Below, piece after piece: positions 59,820 through 64,000 of a DNA stretch of 64,000 bases; positions within the stretch are counted from its first letter, which is position 1; every line of letters begins with the position of its first letter. The notes under the pieces are model-generated. The model did no database searches. It was given only the letters and a program-made list of their open reading frames with translations, and had not been told where the DNA came from. Position numbers and translations under genes: made by a program. The stretch is taken from the NCBI RefSeq assembly GCF_009208735.1, contig NZ_WFLJ01000010.1:1-64000 (forward strand), given 5' to 3'. This DNA comes from Janthinobacterium rivuli (GTDB taxonomy: Bacteria; Pseudomonadota; Gammaproteobacteria; Burkholderiales; Burkholderiaceae_D).

Positions 59820-60653
59820 CTACAGCAGCAGCACCGTGGCGTGCTCGGGCAGGACCACGCGGTAGTGTCCCGGGTATTTGTCTTCGCCGTCGAAAATCTT
59901 GCAAAACACGGGCTGGCTGATGTCGTTGACGGCCGGTTCGTTCATCGGCAAGGTGGCGATCAGCTGCTCACCATCCATCAACTGCAAGGCGCTGCCCCGC
60001 TCGGCCGCGCAAAACGCCAGCGATTGCACGTCGCTGGCGAACGGCCGCTTGTACCACGGCGTGATGGCCCGCACGGCGCGCCGCGCGTCGCGCAGAACTT
60101 GCCCCACGCGCGTGACGTTCCAGGCATCGCGCGCCACGGACGGCTGGAGCACGATATTCGCCGTCAGCTCGCCCCTGCCCTTGTTCACCAGGAACGTACC
60201 GTCCTGCGCGGCGATGTCTTCGTTGAGCGGCACGACAAACACGCCGCCGTCGGACACCTTGACCGGTATCGGCGCGCCATTGCCTTGCAGGGCCACGCGC
60301 ACGTCATCGATGGTGGCGCTCAGCTTGGCCGGAATCAGGCGCAGGGCCATGACCACGCTGCCGCTCGACACTTGCCACACCTTCCTGGCCGTCAGATAAC
60401 TTTCGCGGTACGCCGTGAAGCGCACGCGCGGCGCCTTGGCGTCGCTGCTGGCCGTGACCGTCACCGTTTGCGGAGGCAAGGCTTCCTCCGCGCTCGCCAT
60501 CGGCGCAGCAGAAGTGACGGGCACGGTATCAATGGTGGGCGGCACGCTGGCGCTCTGCAGCGGCGCGGGAACAGCCGGCGGCGGCGCGTGTTCCTGGGCC
60601 TGGCCCAGCGACACGACACACAACCATCCTGCACAAGCGATCCATGTACGCAT
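59820..60653 (-). CDS. exported hypothetical protein
   Basis: This 277-residue protein has a signal peptide (about 1-19, ending GQA) and a Pro/Ala-rich linker (to about residue 60). The mature domain (YRESYLTARKVWQVSSGSVVMALRLIP, then GVFVVPLNEDIAAQDGTFLVNKGRGEL) looks like a beta-rich carboxypeptidase-regulatory or DUF2987-like fold, but I do not recognise it. Two Cys (SLAFCAAE, QPVFCKIF) may pair. It converges on the hemerythrin gene and is divergent from the TonB receptor gene. Confidence 0.6.
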   Translation of the reverse strand: MRTWIACAGWLCVVSLGQAQEHAPPPAVPAPLQSASVPPTIDTVPVTSAAPMASAEEALPPQTVTVTASSDAKAPRVRFTAYRESYLTARKVWQVSSGSVVMALRLIPAKLSATIDDVRVALQGNGAPIPVKVSDGGVFVVPLNEDIAAQDGTFLVNKGRGELTANIVLQPSVARDAWNVTRVGQVLRDARRAVRAITPWYKRPFASDVQSLAFCAAERGSALQLMDGEQLIATLPMNEPAVNDISQPVFCKIFDGEDKYPGHYRVVLPEHATVLLL

Positions 60654-60975
60654 GCATTTCTTTCAATAAGGAAAATATTTTGTCAGCCCCCGCATTATCG
60701 CAGAAGGCCAGCCTGCGCGTCACTCCGGGCTCGCCGGCACTGTGTTGGTGCGCACGCTTGATTATTTGGCAAATAACACTTATATTGATAATGATTCTTA
60801 TTCACATAAATGAAGGGAATCGCGCGCCCTTCTTTTCCACTGCCCGCACGCGCCGGGCCTTGCGGTGGAACTGCTATCCAAGCCAGACCACGGGCCAGCG
60901 TCACGCCATCCCCCCAGCTACTGCGCACCTCGCCAGACGAGATAGGAAAAACCACGACTAAAATATTCCAGGAAA
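60654..60975. promoter_or_regulatory. divergent intergenic region upstream of TonB receptor
   Basis: This 322-bp stretch carries no gene that I can support. It contains the Fur box (60785-60803) inside an AT-rich block (60760-60815) and the receptor's AGGA ribosome binding site near 60970. Confidence 0.6.
60785..60803. promoter_or_regulatory. Fur box upstream of TonB receptor gene
   Basis: TTGATAATGATTCTTATTC matches the Fur consensus GATAATGATAATCATTATC closely. It lies about 175 bp before the receptor start, so the leader would be long unless a second promoter is used. Confidence 0.78.
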
Positions 60976-63213
60976 ATGATGCAATCGATGACAGTCTTCT
61001 CTTCTTCTCCCCGGCCCGTCTTGCGCCCCCTCCCCCGTTTATTACACATCAGCCTGCTCAGTTTTGCCGCCGGCACAGTCCTGCCGGCACAGGCCGCCGA
61101 TGCCGGCGCGACCGACGTCACCATGCCGGCCGTCACCGTGCTGGGCCAGTCGATGGCCAGCACGGAAGGCACGCAGTCGTACACGACAGGCGAAGCGCGC
61201 AGCGCCACGCGCATGGACCTGTCCCTGCGCGAGACGCCGCAATCGGTCAGCGTCATCACGCGCCAGTTGCTCGACGACCTGGGCGCCGTGCGCCTGGACC
61301 AGGCGCTGGCGCAGACGACGGGCATTCAGGTGGGCCAGAATGACACGGAGCGCACGACCTTTTATGCACGCGGCTTCGGCATCAACAATCTCCAGATCGA
61401 CGGCATGGCGCGCGGCGGCAATGCGCCGCTACAAGACACGATTTTGTACGACCGCATCGAGGTCGTGCGCGGCGCCACCGGCCTGATGGGCGGCACGGGC
61501 GACCCGTCGGCCACCATCAATATGATACGCAAGCGGCCGACCAAGGAATTCCAGGCCAGCGCCGGCCTCATCATGGGCCGCTGGGATGACCAGCGCCTCG
61601 AAGCCGACCTGTCCACGCCGCTGAACGCGGAGGGCAGCGTGCGCGCGCGCACGGCCCTGGCCTGGCAAAAGCGCGATTCCTACCTGGACATGTATCACGA
61701 GCGCAAGACGGTCGGCATGGTCATCCTCGAGGCGGACGTGCGCCCCGGCACCCTGCTGACGGCCGGCGTCGACTTCCAGGACAACACGCCGACGGGCGCC
61801 ACCTGGGGCGCCGTGCCCTACTGGAACGCGGACGGCAGCCTGGCGAACTTGCCACGCAACACCAGCTGGACGACGCCATGGAGCACCTGGGCCAACAAGC
61901 AGCACACGCTATTCACCTCGCTGGACCAGCGCCTGCCCGGCAACTGGAACATGCACCTCGGTTATGCGCGCACGGAAAGCACGAACCGCACCACCGTTCT
62001 CTATGCGGGCAAGGGTTATCCCGATCCCGCCACGGGCGAAGGCATGAAACTGTGGACGGGCGCCTGGGGTGCGGGCAAGAACACAGGCGACAATTTCGAC
62101 TTGTACGCCAGCGGCCCCTTCACCTTGCTGGGGCGCAAGCACACGGCCATTGCAGGCTGGAACGGCGGCAACCAGCGCTCACGCTCACTGGGCGGCGAAG
62201 CGGAAATCAATTACCCGGACTTTATCCCTGATTACCGCAGCTGGACGGGCAACATCCCCCGCCCCGTGTTCCACCCGGACGGCTCGCACACGGAAACCGT
62301 CACGCGCCTGGCGGGCGGCTATGTGGCCACGCGTTTGAGCCTGGCCGACCCGCTGCACCTGATCATCGGCGCGCGCAGCAGCACCTATCGCACGGATACG
62401 CGCAGCTACAACACGCAAGGCGTGTACACGGGCAGCGGCGATTTCGCGGAAACGCGCAATGAAGTGACGCCCTATGTGGGCGCCGTGTTCGACATCAACA
62501 AGCAGTATTCCGCCTACGCCAGCTTCACGCAGCTGTTCAACCCGCAATCGAGCAAGGACCGCAACAACCGTTTCCTGGCGCCGGAAACTGGCGACAATGC
62601 GGAACTGGGCATCAAGGGCGAATTCTATGAAGGCAAGCTGAACGCGTCCGCCGCCCTGTTCCACACGCAGAAAAAGAATCTGGCGGAACTCGACCGTTCC
62701 GTGCCGCCCGGCTTCCTGCTACCCGACGGCGGCCAGGCCATGGTGGCCAACGGCGCCGGCGTGACGGCCAAGGGCGTCGAATTCGACGTTTCCGGCCAGT
62801 TAACTGCCGGCTGGGAAGCGAGCGGCGGCTATACCTATTTGCACGCGGCCGAGGCCGATGGCCGCCGCGCCGCCACCACACAGCCGCGCCATTTGCTGCG
62901 CCTGGCCACCAGCTACCGTTTCGACGGCAGGCTGGCCGGCTTGAAAGCGGGCGCCAGCATGACGGCGCAAAGCGCCACCTACAGCGAATCGTGGTACGGC
63001 CGTCCGCCGTCAAGCGAGATGACGAACATCCCGCAGGCCGGTTATGCACTGGTCAACGCCATGGCCAGCTATGCCATCAACCGCCACGCCAGCGTGCAGC
63101 TGAACGTGAATAACTTGCTCGATAAAAAGTACTACCGCAACGTGGGCTTCTTTGACGGCGTGTTCTGGGGCGAACCGCGCAACATCAGCCTGGCCGTGCG
63201 CACGGCGTTTTAA
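60976..63213 (+). CDS. TonB-dependent siderophore receptor
   Basis: This 745-residue outer-membrane receptor has a signal peptide (about 1-40, ending LPAQAA). The plug shows LRETPQSVSVITRQLLDDLG and YDRIEVVRGATGLMGGTGDPSATINMIRKRP. The barrel ends in LAVRTAF, the terminal aromatic needed for assembly. It should import a ferric siderophore with TonB energy. The Fur box upstream supports iron control. It is unrelated in detail to the receptor at 34776, so the two probably serve different ligands. A second ATG (60979) is equally possible. Confidence 0.9.
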   Translation: MMQSMTVFSSSPRPVLRPLPRLLHISLLSFAAGTVLPAQAADAGATDVTMPAVTVLGQSMASTEGTQSYTTGEARSATRMDLSLRETPQSVSVITRQLLDDLGAVRLDQALAQTTGIQVGQNDTERTTFYARGFGINNLQIDGMARGGNAPLQDTILYDRIEVVRGATGLMGGTGDPSATINMIRKRPTKEFQASAGLIMGRWDDQRLEADLSTPLNAEGSVRARTALAWQKRDSYLDMYHERKTVGMVILEADVRPGTLLTAGVDFQDNTPTGATWGAVPYWNADGSLANLPRNTSWTTPWSTWANKQHTLFTSLDQRLPGNWNMHLGYARTESTNRTTVLYAGKGYPDPATGEGMKLWTGAWGAGKNTGDNFDLYASGPFTLLGRKHTAIAGWNGGNQRSRSLGGEAEINYPDFIPDYRSWTGNIPRPVFHPDGSHTETVTRLAGGYVATRLSLADPLHLIIGARSSTYRTDTRSYNTQGVYTGSGDFAETRNEVTPYVGAVFDINKQYSAYASFTQLFNPQSSKDRNNRFLAPETGDNAELGIKGEFYEGKLNASAALFHTQKKNLAELDRSVPPGFLLPDGGQAMVANGAGVTAKGVEFDVSGQLTAGWEASGGYTYLHAAEADGRRAATTQPRHLLRLATSYRFDGRLAGLKAGASMTAQSATYSESWYGRPPSSEMTNIPQAGYALVNAMASYAINRHASVQLNVNNLLDKKYYRNVGFFDGVFWGEPRNISLAVRTAF

Positions 63214-63233
63214 AGAATCGTAGCAGCAGCGCC

Positions 63234-63265
63234 GGCACGGCGGACGCGGTCCTGTCCGCCGTGCC
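63234..63265 (+). terminator. terminator-like hairpin after the TonB receptor gene
   Basis: GGCACGGCGGAC and GTCCGCCGTGCC form perfect 12-bp arms around an 8-nt loop, 21 bp after the stop. Only a short T-stretch follows, so termination strength is uncertain. Confidence 0.75.
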
Positions 63266-63349
63266 TTGAATGGCAATGGCTTGCGCGATAGCGCATGCAT
63301 TGATATGGAATCCAAATAGGCAATCATCATCCATGAACACATCCCTGCA

Positions 63350-63373
63350 TTGATAATTTTTTGATATTATCAA
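63350..63373. promoter_or_regulatory. AT-rich palindrome upstream of the last gene
   Basis: TTGATAAT and ATTATCAA form perfect 8-bp arms around 8 nt, 22 bp before the ATG at 63396. It could be an operator or a leader hairpin; the binding protein is unknown. Confidence 0.5.
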
Positions 63374-63395
63374 AAATTTAAAACAGGGATATCTG

Positions 63396-64000
63396 ATGAA
63401 AGTGAAAAAGACGATTATCTGGACGGCGCTGGCGACGCTATGCGCCAGCGTGCTGCCCCTGGTTTCCGCAAACGCGGCGACGCCACCTTGCACGAACTGC
63501 TTTGAAAAACGCTGGATTTATTTTGGCGGCAATATTACGGCGGCAGCTTCCACGGCTGATGCCAGTTTCAACAAAGTCATCGAACTGATACATCTGGCCA
63601 AGGCAGAAGGCTACAACGGCATAGCCTTCAATCCTGGCGCCAACGGCTCGTTCGCCAGCATGCTGAGCGCAACCGCTCCGCCCCCCGATTACTATCCGAA
63701 CTATGCGCAAATCGTGCGAGTGGCCCAAGAAAACGGTATCGAGCTGATACCAGTTGGCGGCGGCCCGGAAATGCCCGCCAAAGTCGCGCCTGATTTGATT
63801 GAAGCCTTGCCTGTCAAAGATACGCTTTTCATCGTGCACGATGGACGCGCCGTTCCGAAGGGCCAGATCATCAACAGCGACAGCAGCTTTGAAAAACGCG
63901 ATGCGGCCTGGGATTTGATCGAGAAAAATGTCGGCGGCCTTGCGTACGATACCATCGAAGCACACTCGGGCCAGACCTCCGTCAAATTCACGCAAGTCAG
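63396..64000 (+). CDS. secreted protein, probable glycoside-hydrolase-like (partial, C-terminus off window)
   Basis: The first 201 residues are visible. A signal peptide covers about 1-28 (ending VSANA). The next part looks like the opening of a TIM barrel (KRWIYFGGNI, IHLAKAEGYNGIAFNPG, YAQIVRVAQENGIELIPVGG). From about residue 160 a beta-sandwich carbohydrate-binding-like domain seems to begin (NSDSSFEKRDAAWDL, AHSGQTSVKFTQV). This suggests a secreted enzyme on a polysaccharide, but the catalytic residues lie beyond the window. CAGGGATATCTG precedes the ATG. The base use is a little less GC-rich than upstream. Confidence 0.55.
   Translation, partial: MKVKKTIIWTALATLCASVLPLVSANAATPPCTNCFEKRWIYFGGNITAAASTADASFNKVIELIHLAKAEGYNGIAFNPGANGSFASMLSATAPPPDYYPNYAQIVRVAQENGIELIPVGGGPEMPAKVAPDLIEALPVKDTLFIVHDGRAVPKGQIINSDSSFEKRDAAWDLIEKNVGGLAYDTIEAHSGQTSVKFTQV

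Overview
The window looks like a chromosomal stretch of a high-GC betaproteobacterium of the Oxalobacteraceae, with a Janthinobacterium-type relative the best guess. The reasons are the GC-rich coding sequence, a subclass B3 metallo-beta-lactamase of the THIN-B kind, a glucokinase-HexR fusion, a DUF3422 protein and an IolC-DUF2090 fusion. This assignment is inference from gene content, because no rRNA gene is present. No phage, insertion sequence, CRISPR array, tRNA or rRNA gene was seen. The genes are densely packed, often with 4-bp start/stop overlaps.

Layout. 1-9181 is a myo-inositol catabolism and uptake locus. A minus-strand operon (substrate-binding protein, permease, ATPase, IolC-DUF2090, IolD cut by the window edge) diverges from a RpiR-type regulator, IolG and a second Gfo/Idh/MocA dehydrogenase across a control region with a 10-bp-arm palindrome. 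9195-9864 is a HigB/HigA-like toxin-antitoxin pair. 10101-12360 holds a DUF885-like protein and an exported ParB-like protein. 12438-23701 is hexose metabolism: a glucose/mannose-type ABC importer and LamB-type porin (minus), the Glk-HexR fusion and a LacI regulator (plus), then a fructokinase and mannose-isomerase pair (minus) headed by a perfect LacI-type operator. 23735-25566 encodes two paralogous Sel1-repeat proteins. 26090-30890 is valine/propionate-type catabolism (mmsB, mmsA, a branched-chain-type binding protein) with a divergent LysR regulator.

30935-38951 is mixed: an isochorismatase-like hydrolase, a large unknown protein, a DUF1624 membrane protein, a Fur-box-preceded TonB receptor, and a LysR/oxidoreductase divergent pair. 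39353-42563 is the most interesting segment: BlaI-type repressor, then a BlaR1-like M56 membrane peptidase fused to an S11 penicillin-binding domain, then a B3 metallo-beta-lactamase, all on one strand. Two identical CTAGAA-N6-TTCTAG dyads overlap the predicted promoter. It reads as a self-contained beta-lactam sensing and resistance operon with an unusual sensor domain.

42577-50571 carries an unknown LRR-like protein, DUF3422, a TetR-controlled Bcr/CflA exporter, a copper-delivery trio (PCuAC, SCO, DUF2946), an AraC-type protein and a Crp/Fnr regulator. The last faces an acyl-CoA synthetase across a control region with tandem GTCAC heptads. 52348-64000 carries a DHA2-type exporter, RNase T2, IlvE, a Fur-box-preceded PepSY-flavoreductase, small proteins, a hemerythrin behind an FNR-like box, a second Fur-box-preceded TonB receptor and the start of a secreted, probably carbohydrate-active protein cut by the window end.
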